Of a DNA stretch of 64,000 nt, positions 33,301 to 42,804 are shown piece by piece (position 1 is the first letter of the stretch; each line of letters starts with the position of its first letter). Source of the DNA: Eonycteris spelaea (taxonomy: Eukaryota > Chordata > Mammalia > Chiroptera > Pteropodidae). The notes under the pieces were generated by a model. It ran no database searches. It worked only from the letters and a program-made list of their open reading frames with translations, and was not told the origin of the DNA. The DNA lies in NCBI GenBank assembly GCA_003508835.1, contig PUFA01000072.1, positions 1,550,001-1,614,000 of the forward strand, given 5' to 3'. The position numbers and the translations under genes were made by a program.

Positions 33301-36300
33301 CCTTAAGAAGGCATGACCTGCTTACTGCACTTGTCAAGAAAGAATATGAACATAACAAGAGACTGGTATGTCAAGAGCAAATTGTGTATTAAAATTCTGA
33401 ATTCATAAGTTACAGTAATTACTTTTATTTGTCCCTGCTGGGCAGTAGTCCCACTGTTACTTCTAACACTTGCCTGTGGAAGCATCTAGGACTTTAACCA
33501 GAACTGATGAGTGAGGAAGGTACTAGGTGCTTCACATACACAATTTCATTTAGTCATAATGGAGATGTTTTCTATGAAATGAAAAACTTGAGGCTTTGAG
33601 ATGTTAACTTGCCCTGGGTCCCACCGTAATCAGCAAAGAGCAAGGTTGAAATTTTTGTCCAAATCTGTCTCTACCTTCATACCCCCTTCAAGGTACCACG
33701 TAGTTGTACATAGTGCTTCTAGTCCTCTCCTATCTTTCTTAGGTCCCAAGTAGAGAGCTGAAGTAGTTTACCAGCCTCCATTATAATTTGGATAGAGAAT
33801 CATACATAACACATTATTTAGTCTCTGTTGAGTATAATGAAGGGAGAGGACAGAGGTCAAAGACAGTATGCTAGAGGAAGAGATTTTAAAACCCCTAGTT
33901 GAGAGTATAGAGTAGCTATAAGCAGTGAGAACTATAATCCCAAGCAGTTCCCAAAGGAGAAGCCATGTGAAGAACTGCCTGTGGTACTTCGGTATGGGGG
34001 CAAGAAAACAAGTATCTGAACATTTAGTTGAAGGATTTACGTACACGACCTCATTTCATCCTCGCCACTTTGTAAGATACTAATTTCCTTAGTTTTGGTG
34101 TAAATACTCAGTAACTCAAGTTTTGCTTCAAAGTCAGGACCATTTTTCTACTCCTAAGCTGGCGTTTGGGTGTGGCTTTGGTGATCCCCTGGTGGAATAG
34201 GGAGACGATATCCTCAGTTCCACCAGGATACTGCTGCTCTCTGCAGCAGTGAGGGCTCACTGGGGTGGCTCTTAGGACTGAGGGGACAAACATACCAAAG
34301 GCTAGGGGGCTTCTGGGGGCTGACTGTCTTTCATACTCTGTGCCTAGGCAGCTGGCCACTGGTCAGCTGCTCACCTGGCTTACTGCTTGAAGTGCTGTGA
34401 TGCAGAGTGGGGCAGATGGGCATGCTAGAGTCTGTCATTCTCTTGTCCTTACCTCTTTCTCCTTTCCCTTTCTTAGCAAGATTTCAAGGACCGCATTCAG
34501 AGGCAGAAGTTGACCCAATCAAAGATAAAAGAAAATCGGCAGCAGATTGTTCGTGCCCGAAAATATTATGATGATTATAGAGTTCAGCTGCGTGCAAAAA
34601 TGATGAGAATGAGGACCCGGGAAGAAATGGTAAATATGGCTTTTTTATCGAATAACCCTGTTACAGTGGTGAATTTTGTCTGTTAACCTTTCAGAGCCAC
34701 TTTCTTTGTTTGAATCTTGTCCCCATTTGAATCTAAAATCCAAATGCAAGTACTAAACTACTGGCTGTGAGAGTTCAGACTTGGCCACATGTCATACACT
34801 ACCTCATAGCACATCCCAGTTTATTCTGTCTCTGCTGCCCTCATCTTAACATGAGGTCTGAATGCCCTCTGACCTTCTGCACATAGGTACTTTGGGGTAG
34901 GGAACATGTTATCAGAGACAGGAACTGAAAGTGTGACTAGATGACCTAGGGTCCCACATAAAATCAAGAAAGTAACATAGGACAGATGTGCTACGAGCTA
35001 CTTCTACGAAGTATTTGCTGTCTAATCCTAATCAAGCGGAAATGCTTAGTATTTTAGGATTCTAAACTGGTAATAAATTCCATCCCTAGAGTAACACATT
35101 AAGGTAATTATAGTTAACTAGGCTATATAAATACTCTGAAGTGGGTCATACTGTTGTTATCCCATTTCTAGAGGATACAACTAAGGCTTTGAGAAGTCAA
35201 GTAACTTGACTAAGGTAGTATGGCTGGTTAATGAATGCAAGGCTGTAAGAACCAGTTTTTTGATCTAGAATTCTTTAATCAATAGAGGACAAGTGGGCAT
35301 ATTCAGATCCTTGGAACAGTTTGTTTGCCTGTGGCCTATATAGATGATAGCCCATCACCCTCAGCTGTAGATACAAATGCAGGTGTAGTATTTGTTTCTT
35401 CTGCTCACAGGCTCTTGCCTTATATGCGGCTCTTTGGGATACCTTTTCTAAAAGCAGTAAAGAATCTTTGGGATACAGGAAAAGATGCTGAAACACCATT
35501 ATCATTAGGGAAATACAGATCAAAACCACCATGAGATACCACTCACACCCACTAAGTTGGCTAACAAGTGTTGGCAAGGATGTGAAGAAGCTGGAACCCA
35601 CGTGCAGTGCTGGTGGGGATGCAAAATGGTGCAGCCGCTTTTAAACAGTCTAGCAGCTCCTCACAAGGTTGAACATAGAACTACCATGCGACTCAGCAAT
35701 TTCACTCCTAGGTATAGATCCACACATCCTATATACAAATGTTCACAGAAGCATTATTTGTAATAGCCAAAGAGAAAACAAACCTAGTGTCCCATCAACT
35801 GATGAATGGATAGACAAAAACGAATGAAATATTGATACACACTATGATTTAGATGAACCTTGAAAACATTATGCTAAGTACAGATATAAGAGATCAAATA
35901 GCATGTGATTCCATTTATATGAAATGTCCACAGTAGGCAAATCTCTAGACACAAAGTAGAAAGTTGCCAGGGGAGAGCAGAATGGGGAGTGGCGGCTATT
36001 GGGTCTGGGGCTTCTTTTTTATTTATCTGTATTTATTTATTACCACCTACAGCACCTGGTCTTCCTAGGTGGTCTCCCATCCAAGTACTAACCAGGCCTG
36101 ACCCTGCTTAGCTTCCGAGATCAGATGAGATCGGGAGTGTTCAGGGTGGCGTGGCCATAGATGGGGCTGCTTTTTGGAGTGATGAAAATATTCTGAAATT
36201 ATTGGTGATGGTGTACAACACTGAATATACTAAAACCTACTGAATTATATACCTTAAAGGGGTGAATTTTATGGCATGTGAATTATATAGCAGTAATTCA

Positions 36301-37371
36301 GTTATTTTAAAAAAACTTTTGAGAAATTCAGTAAGCATGTACTTCAGTTTGAGTAACATGATTATATAAGTTAAGCATAACTTAATTTTTCTGACTGAAT
36401 GATAGATATTTAAGAAACTGTTCGAAGAAGGTTTACAGATTCAAAAGCAAAGATTACGTGACCTAAGAAACTATGCCAAAGAAAAGCGAGATGAAGAAAA
36501 GAGACAGCACCAGAATGAACTGGACTCAATGGAGAACTACTATAAAGACCAGGTGGGCTCACTGCTGCTTGTTTACATTCTAAATGTGCTTACCCCCCTG
36601 ACCACCCTTTCAAAAGGTTGTTGAACAATAAATCTCCACATATTAATTCAGAACTTATCACTGTACAGGTTAGACTGACTGACCCCATTTTCAAGAATGA
36701 AATTTAAGATAAAATAAGTGCTTAGCCATAATATAGAATCTGTATTGCCCTATTTCTATTAAAATAAAGATTTTAAGCCTGTGAACATTAAGTATAAGAA
36801 TTGTTATATTTGGACTACAAAGGATTTGGTTTTTTTCTTCCCCGTAAACAGTTTTCATTGCTGGCAGAAGCCATATCACAGGAACGTCAGAATCTCAAAG
36901 CCAGAGAAAAATCCCAGGCTCAGGTAATAATCAATAGAATGGAAACCATTTATTTACATTTTTAAAGAAATCCTTCAGGGAATGGAGAGAATACTAGTAA
37001 GAAGATCCATCTGTGACCCAAAACATTTATTCTGTGACTTTTAACTTTACCTGCTTAGTTCTCTGTAAGAGCTGCTGCTGAATTATTAAAATTATTGCAG
37101 GCACTTGATGAGCTAGAAGGCTGAGAGGGAATAAAAGTAAATGGGGATCTGAATACATGTTGTGAATAGAAGGGTGGCATGAATTCTCTTTTAGACACTA
37201 CATCAGGTGAAGAGGGAGCTGAGGTCTAAGATGGAGGAGGAAATCAAACAGCTGCAGCACATGATAACACGGAACGACGACGATGCTTTCTTCCGGGAGT
37301 TGGAAGCTGAGCGCCTCAGAGCGCGGCTTCACCTGGCTTCCTTCCAGCACAGTAAAAAACCCTTCCCATGA
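6318..37371 (+). CDS. CEP95: CEP95 (CCDC45), centrosomal protein of 95 kDa, 20 exons
   Basis: Centrosome and spindle-pole coiled-coil protein (family knowledge). Coding exons: 6318-6336, 7837-7967, 9082-9189, 11820-11930, 14540-14645, 16024-16139, 21890-22021, 22754-22944, 24463-24575, 24767-24896, 25511-25664, 30187-30326, 31138-31228 (or 31243), 32043-32172, 33006-33175, 33291-33365, 34477-34629, 36406-36552, 36852-36923, 37195-37371. The N terminus (MAGSEAEWV...) is a calponin-homology-like fold in this family. The middle is Ser/Pro/Arg-rich and low complexity. The last third (exons 15-20) is strongly charged coiled coil. Most exons are open with matching phases, but exon 2 has a 2-bp excess leading to a TAG at 9088-9090, and exons 13 and 14 do not join in frame. 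So the gene is either misread by the assembly or damaged. Short 3' UTR with AATAAA at 37517. Confidence 0.93.
6337..7836 (+). other. CEP95 intron 1
   Basis: The first part is CpG-island shoulder; the rest is AT-rich single-copy-looking sequence. A two-unit tandem repeat of about 53 bp lies near 6944-7045 (shared core AGAGGGAGATAATGTGC). I recognise no other repeat or gene here. Confidence 0.6.
6944..7045. repeat. Two-copy tandem duplication, ~53-bp unit
   Basis: The motif AGAGGGAGATAATGTGC begins at 6944 and again at 6997, with similar flanking text (tttgaa/cttgaa, acacat/aatcat, tttctggga/tttctagaa). Confidence 0.65.
7837..7967 (+). CDS. CEP95: CEP95 exon 2, with extra GC dinucleotide
   Basis: Encodes [20 protein letters not shown] and CDANVFIA, then shifts frame. 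Removing one GC from GCGC at 7929-7932 restores the expected [11 protein letters not shown] and a 129-bp exon with the right phase. As written, the frame meets TAG at 9088-9090 in exon 3. Using the inner donor at 7961 does not rescue it (TAG follows within a few codons). Confidence 0.85.
9082..9189 (+). CDS. CEP95: CEP95 exon 3
   Basis: Encodes [20 protein letters not shown] and DSLALE in the frame that joins exon 4. Its last codons (VTLFFFT) look more divergent than the rest and are pyrimidine-rich. Donor gtcggt is weak. Confidence 0.8.
9435..9885 (+). repeat. Old L1 3' end fragment (L1M type)
   Basis: Contains the conserved order of L1 3'-end phrases: aaattatggtagctccata, then cagctgtaaaagatgat, then acatacaagaaacctgtaat, then gaattttgagtcatgtgaat. 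Highly diverged, in CEP95 intron 3, sense orientation. Confidence 0.65.
11438..11683. mobile_element. Small TIR DNA transposon (Tc1/mariner-pogo type, TA target)
   Basis: Both ends carry the same inverted repeat: CAGCTGACCCTTGAACAA at the left and the reverse complement of CAGCTGACCTGTGAACAA at the right. The element is flanked by TA on both sides, the target duplication of the Tc1/mariner/pogo group. At 246 bp it has no coding capacity, like a MER/Tigger-derived non-autonomous copy. Interior contains the typical 'gatatggagggccgact' phrase. It lies in CEP95 intron 3. Confidence 0.75.
11820..11930 (+). CDS. CEP95: CEP95 exon 4
   Basis: Encodes [20 protein letters not shown] then [17 protein letters not shown]; 111 bp, intact, donor gtaagt. 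Confidence 0.92.
13720..13900 (-). repeat. MIR SINE fragment, antisense
   Basis: The phrase 'aagcctcagttttctcat' is the reverse complement of the MIR core (gaaactgaggc). In CEP95 intron 4. Confidence 0.6.
14540..14645 (+). CDS. CEP95: CEP95 exon 5
   Basis: Encodes [20 protein letters not shown] and [15 protein letters not shown]; 106 bp, phases fit exons 4 and 6. Confidence 0.9.
15020..15420 (-). repeat. Old L1-like antisense fragment
   Basis: Phrases such as 'agttgccaaattgcttttcaaaaaggc' in sense with 'tatacacccacctgcag' are typical of antisense ancient L1 3' regions. A related arrangement occurs at 28600-28980 and 52270-53000. Exact subfamily not determined. Confidence 0.45.
16024..16139 (+). 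CDS. CEP95: CEP95 exon 6
   Basis: Encodes [20 protein letters not shown] and [18 protein letters not shown]; acceptor tttcag|GTG, donor gtgagt, intact. Confidence 0.9.
16140..16897 (+). other. CEP95 intron 6, proximal part
   Basis: About 760 bp before the large L1. No repeat family or gene recognised; a CT-rich stretch at 16590-16760 is not open in a recognisable protein. Confidence 0.5.
16898..20632 (+). mobile_element. 5'-truncated dead LINE-1 (ORF2 and 3' end)
   Basis: About 3.7 kb of L1 in the sense of CEP95. It begins in the ORF2 endonuclease region (gataaagggatcaatccaac) and passes through reverse transcriptase: the ORF at 18003-18260 holds the RT segment with [23 protein letters not shown] and [10 protein letters not shown]. 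It continues to the ORF2 C terminus and a 3' end near 20630. Many stops and frameshifts; the RT active-site FADD reads FADY at 18624-18635. No 5' UTR or intact ORF1. Immobile fossil. Confidence 0.9.
21058..21178 (+). repeat. 5S rRNA-derived SINE, full-length 5S part, copy 1
   Basis: 121 bp matching 5S rRNA from GTCTATGGCC to GCTGTAGGC. The pol III internal control region is present: A box AAGCTAAGC, intermediate element and C box TTGGATGGGAGACC. It is followed by an A-rich tail (about 21179-21205). The flanks repeat AAAAATTTAAAA on each side (21043-21054 and about 21205-21217), a target-site duplication, so it is a retrocopy, not a member of a 5S gene array. It shares the changes ACCACCTAGGAAGACCAGG with copy 2. 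Confidence 0.85.
21890..22021 (+). CDS. CEP95: CEP95 exon 7
   Basis: Encodes a Ser/Lys-rich segment ending [19 protein letters not shown]; 132 bp, intact. It follows a 5.8 kb intron filled by a dead L1 and a 5S SINE. Confidence 0.88.
22754..22944 (+). CDS. CEP95: CEP95 exon 8
   Basis: Encodes [20 protein letters not shown] and [17 protein letters not shown]; 191 bp, phase 1 in, phase 0 out. The acceptor is the AG at 22752-22753; the AG at 22749-22750 would shift the frame. Confidence 0.88.
23120..23340 (+). repeat. MIR SINE fragment, sense
   Basis: Shows the MIR core in order: ggagtaggtactattgggaag, gagaaaggttaagta, gaggtcacagcagt, then ggatttgaactcagg. In CEP95 intron 8. Confidence 0.7.
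24463..24575 (+). CDS. CEP95: CEP95 exon 9
   Basis: Encodes [20 protein letters not shown] then basic RTRRLPKGK; 113 bp, donor AAAAG|gtaat. Confidence 0.88.
24767..24896 (+). CDS. CEP95: CEP95 exon 10, GC donor
   Basis: Encodes [20 protein letters not shown] then [20 protein letters not shown] and DQ. The junction with exon 11 (GATCAG|ATG) places the intron start at gcaagt, a GC-AG intron with otherwise ideal donor bases. Confidence 0.88.
25511..25664 (+). CDS. CEP95: CEP95 exon 11
   Basis: Encodes [20 protein letters not shown] through [18 protein letters not shown]; acidic/Ser-rich, 154 bp, intact. Confidence 0.88.
25950..27810 (-). mobile_element. LINE-1 3' portion, antisense to CEP95
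   Basis: Read on the minus strand: ORF2 C-terminal region (27237-27691 encodes [20 protein letters not shown] and [11 protein letters not shown] fragments), then the 3' UTR ending near 25970 with 'aaggtgtaccacataatgat' in plus orientation. Frames are broken. About 1.9 kb, 5' truncated. Confidence 0.85.
28194..28211. repeat. (GT)n microsatellite
   Basis: About nine GT units followed by T-rich sequence. Confidence 0.8.
28560..28985 (-). repeat. Old L1-like antisense fragment
   Basis: Contains 'caattctgcaatgaacaac', 'aattactggatcatggggt' and 'gttaccaaattccccctcaaa', phrases common to antisense ancient L1 3' ends. Subfamily not determined. Confidence 0.5.
30187..30326 (+). CDS. CEP95: CEP95 exon 12
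   Basis: Encodes a Ser/Pro/Arg-rich basic stretch with [19 protein letters not shown] and [20 protein letters not shown]; 140 bp, intact. Basic composition suggests a nuclear or microtubule-facing segment (inference). Confidence 0.85.
31138..31228 (+). CDS. CEP95: CEP95 exon 13, uncertain 3' end
   Basis: Encodes [20 protein letters not shown] then [10 protein letters not shown]. Two donors are visible: GTGG|gtaaaa (ends 31228) and AAAT|gtaata (ends 31243). The longer version adds KSLK, which resembles the family. Both end in phase 1, whereas exon 14 from its first AG needs phase 0. Confidence 0.75.
32043..32172 (+). CDS. CEP95: CEP95 exon 14, frame conflict with exon 13
   Basis: Read in the frame that joins exon 15, it encodes [20 protein letters not shown] then [14 protein letters not shown] and PKPNKAVP. 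Read in the phase delivered by exon 13 it stops at 32069-32071. One A fewer in the A6 run at 32044-32049 would fix the shorter exon-13 version, as would use of a downstream AG at 32057-32058. Confidence 0.75.
33006..33175 (+). CDS. CEP95: CEP95 exon 15
   Basis: Encodes [20 protein letters not shown] and [20 protein letters not shown]; start of the C-terminal coiled-coil block, 170 bp, intact. Confidence 0.9.
33291..33365 (+). CDS. CEP95: CEP95 exon 16
   Basis: 75 bp, phase 0/0; encodes [20 protein letters not shown] and HNKRL, alpha-helical. Confidence 0.9.
33495..33670 (+). repeat. MIR SINE fragment, sense
   Basis: 'taggtgcttcacatacacaatttcattt', then 'aaaacttgaggctttgagatgttaacttgcc' fits the MIR core. 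In CEP95 intron 16. Confidence 0.6.
34477..34629 (+). CDS. CEP95: CEP95 exon 17
   Basis: 153 bp, phase 0/0; encodes [20 protein letters not shown] then [20 protein letters not shown], a charged coiled coil. Strong polypyrimidine tract before the acceptor. Confidence 0.92.
35155..35270 (+). repeat. MIR SINE fragment, sense
   Basis: 'cccatttctagaggatac', 'aaggctttgagaagtcaagtaacttga' fits the MIR core. In CEP95 intron 17. Confidence 0.55.
35490..36315 (+). mobile_element. LINE-1 3' fragment, split by a 5S SINE
   Basis: ORF2 C-terminal phrases (atcattagggaaatacagatc, gataccactcacacccac, gtgctggtggggatgcaaaatggtgcagc) run to the L1 3' end near 36310. The element is interrupted at 36020-36161 by the 5S SINE, so the SINE is younger. 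Confidence 0.8.
36045..36161 (-). repeat. 5S rRNA-derived SINE, copy 2, inside an L1
   Basis: Minus strand reads CTATGGCCACGCCACCCTGA through GGTGCTGTAGG, nearly the whole 5S gene with A box, intermediate element and C box. An A/T-rich tail (aataaataaatacagataaa) follows on the minus strand. Flanking duplication: TGGGGCTTCTTTTTT at 36006-36020 and TGGGGCTGCTTTTT at 36162-36175, one mismatch. Same four diagnostic changes as copy 1 (ACCACCTAGGAAGACCAGG). Confidence 0.85.
36406..36552 (+). CDS. CEP95: CEP95 exon 18
   Basis: 147 bp, phase 0/0; encodes [20 protein letters not shown] then [20 protein letters not shown], coiled coil. Confidence 0.92.
36852..36923 (+). CDS. CEP95: CEP95 exon 19
   Basis: 72 bp, phase 0/0; encodes [20 protein letters not shown] and SQAQ, coiled coil. 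Confidence 0.92.
37195..37371 (+). CDS. CEP95: CEP95 exon 20 with stop codon
   Basis: Encodes [20 protein letters not shown] to the C terminus FQHSKKPFP, stop TGA at 37369-37371. The 3' UTR is only about 170 nt. Confidence 0.93.
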   Translation, partial: TLHQVKRELRSKMEEEIKQLQHMITRNDDDAFFRELEAERLRARLHLASFQHSKKPFP

Positions 37372-37516
37372 GGCCAGACTTCAGAAGTGACAGTTCTGAA
37401 GGACTTTACCGGGGCAAAGCTAGAACTGAGCCAGTAAACTATCTAAACCAGAAGAATCATTTCTAAATGTCTTATCTATATATTCATTCCAATACTTTTT
37501 ATGAAATAATTTTTTA

Positions 37517-37522
37517 AATAAA
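37517..37522 (+). terminator. CEP95 polyadenylation signal AATAAA
   Basis: Canonical hexamer about 145 nt past the stop codon, followed by a T-rich stretch (ttgttttcttaaagttt). Cleavage expected near 37540. Confidence 0.8.
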
Positions 37523-37540
37523 ATTGTTTTCTTAAAGTTT

Positions 37541-40500
37541 ACTGCTTTTGAATTTATGACCCAACATCTTAAAAGGAGGCGGTAAAGGCACACATTCTTC
37601 GTTAGTTATATTTGTACTAAAGCAATTAACAAGCCGTGACCAGCCAGTTCTTGAAGCCTATTGCTTCAAGATCAATAAAAACAGGAAAATATAGCACTTG
37701 AGGACAAAAATAATCTCTAATTCAAAAAAGGGGTAGAAGTGTGGGCTTGTCATCAGTGGTGGGCCTTAGAGTGAACTTTGAAGATAGGTATAAGTGTATG
37801 TAGCTTTTTCACATGGTGGCTAGATGAGAATTTATGCATTATGGCTTCTGATCATTGGTAGAGGACAGCATGAGTTGAGGCATGAGGTGTAAAGCCAGAC
37901 GGTGTGTCCCTCAAAAGAACACAGTGGCTGCAGGTGGGAAGGAGGCATACCGGACTTGAAGTGGGCAAGGGTACATCAGTCCTATTTCTAGTATGGGGGA
38001 ATATGAGGGGAAAAGAAAAACCCACTCAGGGTGGTATCTTCCACGGAGGGGAGGGCTTCAGTGAGGTCTAAGAGTTGGAGAGAGGCTTCAGAACAATTGA
38101 AGATATGGGAACTTTGCTGATCAAAGCCACAGAATGGCAGAGGACACCAGGAAAGGAGAGGGAGGGAGAAGAGAGGTTCCCATTAGGGCATGTAGAGAGT
38201 AGCACGGGAATGAGCATATGAACAATGGCTTAGGCCAGAGGCATGATGGGATAGCATGTGACTACTGGAGAAGAGAGCAGGCAGCGGAGTCTAATGGCTG
38301 GGGTCCCAAGTGCTGCCCTCTGGGAATGACAGCTGACAATGCTGGGCCTCTAGGGAGGCAGGGGCTTCCTGAGGAAAAGATGGTGGATCGGCCAAGTTTG
38401 GAGCATGAGGAAGAGAGATGCAGACAACTGCAGTACATGGTAAGGAGAAAACTTGGATGGAAAGGACAGGAAATGCACAAGATGAGGCTAGATATACAAA
38501 AGCTAGAACGTAAGTTCTGAAAGTTACAGAAAGAAAAATGATAAAGTAGATCTAAAATAGAAATATATCCACAGTATACTCTTGAGTAAAATGAGCAAAT
38601 CTTAAATATTCTATTTTAAATGCTATGAGTAGGTATCACATAGGTAATGCAATATGTAGTATATAAAAAAGGTCAGAAAGAATAGCCCCCACAATAGTAG
38701 GTGTGACTCCTGAGTGATACAATACAAACTTTCACTCTTTGCTTACCATACTCGAAGACTTTGAGCTTGTTAAAACAAGCGTAATGATGCTTTTATAATT
38801 TTTTTAAATGTTACCTATTTTAGAAAGACACTTAAGTTACTAATTCTGCCAGGTTTCTACCAAGCTAAGAACTAGGAATAACCATCAAGAAGAATGGGTT
38901 TAGGAATTTGTGATGGAAGGGATAGGATAAGCAAAGGTCAAAGAACAAGAGGACAAAAGATAAAGATACCAATATTTTCGAAAAATAGCAAATGAAGTGG
39001 TAACTAACTCAGCAAGTGGAGGATGTTGCAGTCCACATACCTGTGGAGAAGGAATCGGATGTGAAGCCAGTTCGTCCACAAAAACCCAGGAGAAGCTTGT
39101 CATCATAATGGACATACTTGAAAAGTTATGTAGAAGTGTGGTATAACTGTATGGGGGGTGGAGTATTACAGAATGAGGTGGTTGGTCTGAGAGTTAAATC
39201 CTTAACTATCATAAAAAGGAAACTACCTGGACTATGTCTAAAACTAATGAACAATATTACCATCATTTAGAAATGTGGAAGTAAGTATCAGAAGAATGGA
39301 CAGAAGATTTGGGAGATTAGCCCCTGGAAAGAAGACTAGGGGGCGGGGACAGGAAGGTGATAAAGAATTTTGTTTTTAAGCGTCTAAGTGTATATGATTT
39401 TTAAACCATGTATATTTAGCTGTGTGTATGTATTACTGTATCATGTAAAGCACTGCAGAGTAGCTGCCTCCTCTTAAAAATGTGATAAGAGAAGGGAAGA
39501 ACAATGCTGACAGGAGAATAGAGCCTTTATTGAAGAGGCTAAATGTGTAGGGGAAATTTATTTGCAATGGGAAGAGGCTCACAGTAAAAACCGGTTAGGG
39601 GAAAGTCTATAATGGGAGAACGAGAAGAGCAGGGCCAACCGAAGATGGTGTCATTAAGAGTATAAAGGAAGAATCCAAAATAGAGGCTTAAGCTGCAGCT
39701 TACAGAGGGATCGATCCCATCCCACATATAGACATGATAAAAACATGGCATTTCAAGCCATTACCCAGCTAATTTGATTGATGTGACCAGTTCTTCTTGT
39801 CTCAAAAAATGTTAAATTCAAATTGCCTTTAAAACTTTGTCCTCTGAAGAACAACAAAGCTGGAGTTACTCCTTGATTTCTAACTATATTACAAAGCTAT
39901 AGTAATAAAACAGTAGTGGTGTTTGGCATAAAAAGACAATAAATCGATGGAACCGAATAAAGACCCCAGAAACAAACCCATGCATAGAAAGTCAATTTAT
40001 GACATGTGAGTCAAGAATATACAATGCCTTCAATAACTTGGGAAAACTAGGCAGCCACACGCATAAAAGTGACACTGTACCAATGGATCTAACACCATAC
40101 ATCAAAATTAATTCGAAATGGGTTAAAGCTTGAACATAAGACCTGGAACCATAAAAATAAAACTCCTAGAAGAAAACATAGGTGGTAAGCTCCTTGGCAC
40201 TGGTCTTTACAATAATTCTTTAGATTTGACACCAAAAGCAAAAATTAATAAGTGAGACTATCAATCTAAAAAGCTTCTGCACAACAAAGGAAACCATCAA
40301 CCAAATGAAAAGACAACCTACAAAATGGGAAAAAATGTTTGCAAACGGGATATCTGATAAGGGGTTAATATTCAAGATATATAATAAAGAAGTCATACAA
40401 CTCAATAGCAAAAACAAAACACAACAAAAATCCAAAGAAAACAAAAACACGAACGCGCACACACACGCACACACACCACGATCACTGCAGCATTATTAAC

Positions 40501-42804
40501 AGTCAAGATATGAAACAATATCAGTGTCCATCACCAGATGAATGGATAAAGAAAACATGGTATATATGTAGACCATGGAATATTATTATTCAGCCATACA
40601 AAAGGAACTTTTGCCATTTGCAACAAGATGGACCTTGAAAGCATTATGCTAAGTGAAACAAGTCAGTCAAAGACAAATACCATATGATCTCACTTATATG
40701 TGGAATCTAAAAAAAAAAAGAAACCAAAAACAAAACTGAGCTCACAGATACAGAGAACTGATTGGTAGTTGCCAGGGGGGAGGGGGGGACTGAATGGATG
40801 GAGGGGGTCAAAAGATAAAAACTTCCAGTTATAAAATAAGTCATGGGGATGTGATGTACACTACACATACAGCCTAGTGACTATACTGTATTGCATAGGT
40901 TCCTATCACACACAGTTTTTTGGTAACTATGGTGATAGATGTTAATTAGACTTATTTTGGTGAGAGTTTAGCTATATATACAAATATATACAAATCATTA
41001 TGTTGTACATCTGAAACTAATATAATGTTATATGTCAGTTATACCTCAATTAAAAGAAATACCTTTCTGGTCTCTATGGTTCTCCACCTTCTTGACAGCA
41101 TCATCTCTGGGAGAAGTGAATGGTCTGAAAGGTTGAGAGTCATGTGCTCTCCATCTTCACTCCCAATTCCTGGGCTGAAAGTGAGACGATTTCATAAACA
41201 CTTAAGTGGGTGAGAAAAACATCTTGGAAGGGTCCCCTGCCCACCCCATAAGCTGCTACAGTTGCCTCTTCACTTCTTTATGAAACACTATAGGGGAGAC
41301 AGAAGTGGGATTTACATCTCATATTAAAGACTAATTGATAAGCTCGATAAATCCCAGCCCAAATATCCACGAAAGGTATGCTAATCAGCAAAGTTGACAC
41401 ATGACCTTGGAAATGCAACCTGTCGTACAATGAACCTGAACACCATAAAGGAGCTACCTGTCCTACAGGGAAGTGAGGGAAGGGGATGGGGGAACAAAAA
41501 CAATTGTTTTAAAAACCAGGTCTGGGATCCAAGGCCTTACTGAAGTGCGATATTTAATTCTGTGCTCCCATTATGACAGACTTCTTTGCTGTACACGAAC
41601 TGAGTTTTGAGTAATTAAGTTTGAACTTCGGCTTCTAATAACCATCCCAAACTAGTACAGAACCTGACACATAGTAGGAGTGCAGTAGATATTTATCAAT
41701 GAACAAAGAACTAGTCACATTTAGGGAAAATACCTTTTAATAAAACATCACTTTACAATCTAGTTTGTCTAGTTAGCTAAGAATGTTAATGTAGGAATGT
41801 AACCCTTTTTCTGTATAATTACCTCTCTCCTGTTAGGAGACTCTTGTTCTATTGTGTAAATCCTAGTACATAAGCATTTAGGATACATAGTACAAATAAA
41901 TGCAGTGGATGCTAAGGTTAACTTTCATTATGATGAAGGGACAAACCTTCTAGACCTCCATATAGCAGAAAAACATCACATATTAAATCAAACTTTTCGG
42001 TGATTTACAGATTATAAAAATACTAGAATCCTTAATGTACTAAAACTTTACAAATTTTAGATAATAACCAGTAAACGTGGCAATCTGAGGCAAAGCAAAA
42101 TAAGTTAATTTCAAAGGACATAAAAAGTGGATACCATGCCCGCCCTGTGAACTTTACTACATGGCCACTACTTACCCTGCATTTCCCAGGCAGTTGTTCT
42201 GGGTGTCTTCTGCTGTGGAGAGATTTAATGCAGGCGATCTTCTGGATGAAAAAACATCGTAGCCATTCCTTTTTCCACCCATGTATTTAGTTGGGCTTCC
42301 ATCCATTACCAGTTAGAGAGATGTGAATCGTGACCCTTAAAGTCATGGCTTCTTGGAAAAATATCATTGATTTCTCCTTTTCATTTCGAGGATTTTACTG
42401 CTCGCCCCAAAATGAGGGCGAATGAGGGCCATACTGTAGCTCCGCCCTCCAGAGCCCTGACAGACACTGCTGGACTGGGACATTCCTCCCCAGCAAGCCT
42501 GTAGCAGCCTCAAATCCTCCGCCACATGGCCCCCCAACAGCCACTGCCCACTCATCAGTTCACTATGGAAGGAGAAATGCTATACGGCACCTTCTCTGCT
42601 CCACCTGGAGACAGAAGGGGGTCCTGACCCCTCTGAAGCTCTAGCTTCCCAGAGTGACAAAGGCACCAACTAAGACAGGTATGGGAATCTTCTTAAACTT
42701 TGCATCTTTTGGCTCTCATGCTGTCACCCTTCACAGAATCGATCCAATTTTTTTAAAATGATTCATGATAAACTCAATATTCTTTAAAAACTTTGATGCT
42801 GTGA
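37541..42804. other. Intergenic region between convergent CEP95 and SMURF2
   Basis: 5.3 kb between the two poly(A) sites. An L1 3' piece lies at 39870-41060. The remainder (37541-39860 and 41061-42804) has no gene I can support: the longest open stretch (38218-38520) resembles nothing known and has no exon-like flanks. Segments around 37740-38500 and 41070-42660 look like old, unassigned repeats. Confidence 0.6.
39870..41060 (+). mobile_element. LINE-1 3' fragment with internal deletion
   Basis: Starts with ORF2 phrases ('acaaagctatagtaataaaacagt', 'aacaaacccatgcatagaaa') and ends at the 3' end 'ctgaaactaatataatgtta'. Around 40440-40485 an A-rich/CA-rich stretch (acgcacacacac) replaces several hundred bases of ORF2 sequence, so the copy is internally deleted. 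Confidence 0.85.

Noticed and set aside
38218..38520. 100-codon ORF in the CEP95-SMURF2 intergenic region
   Set aside because: No known homology, no exon-like flanks, opposite-strand ORF of similar length; likely chance in old repeat-derived DNA.
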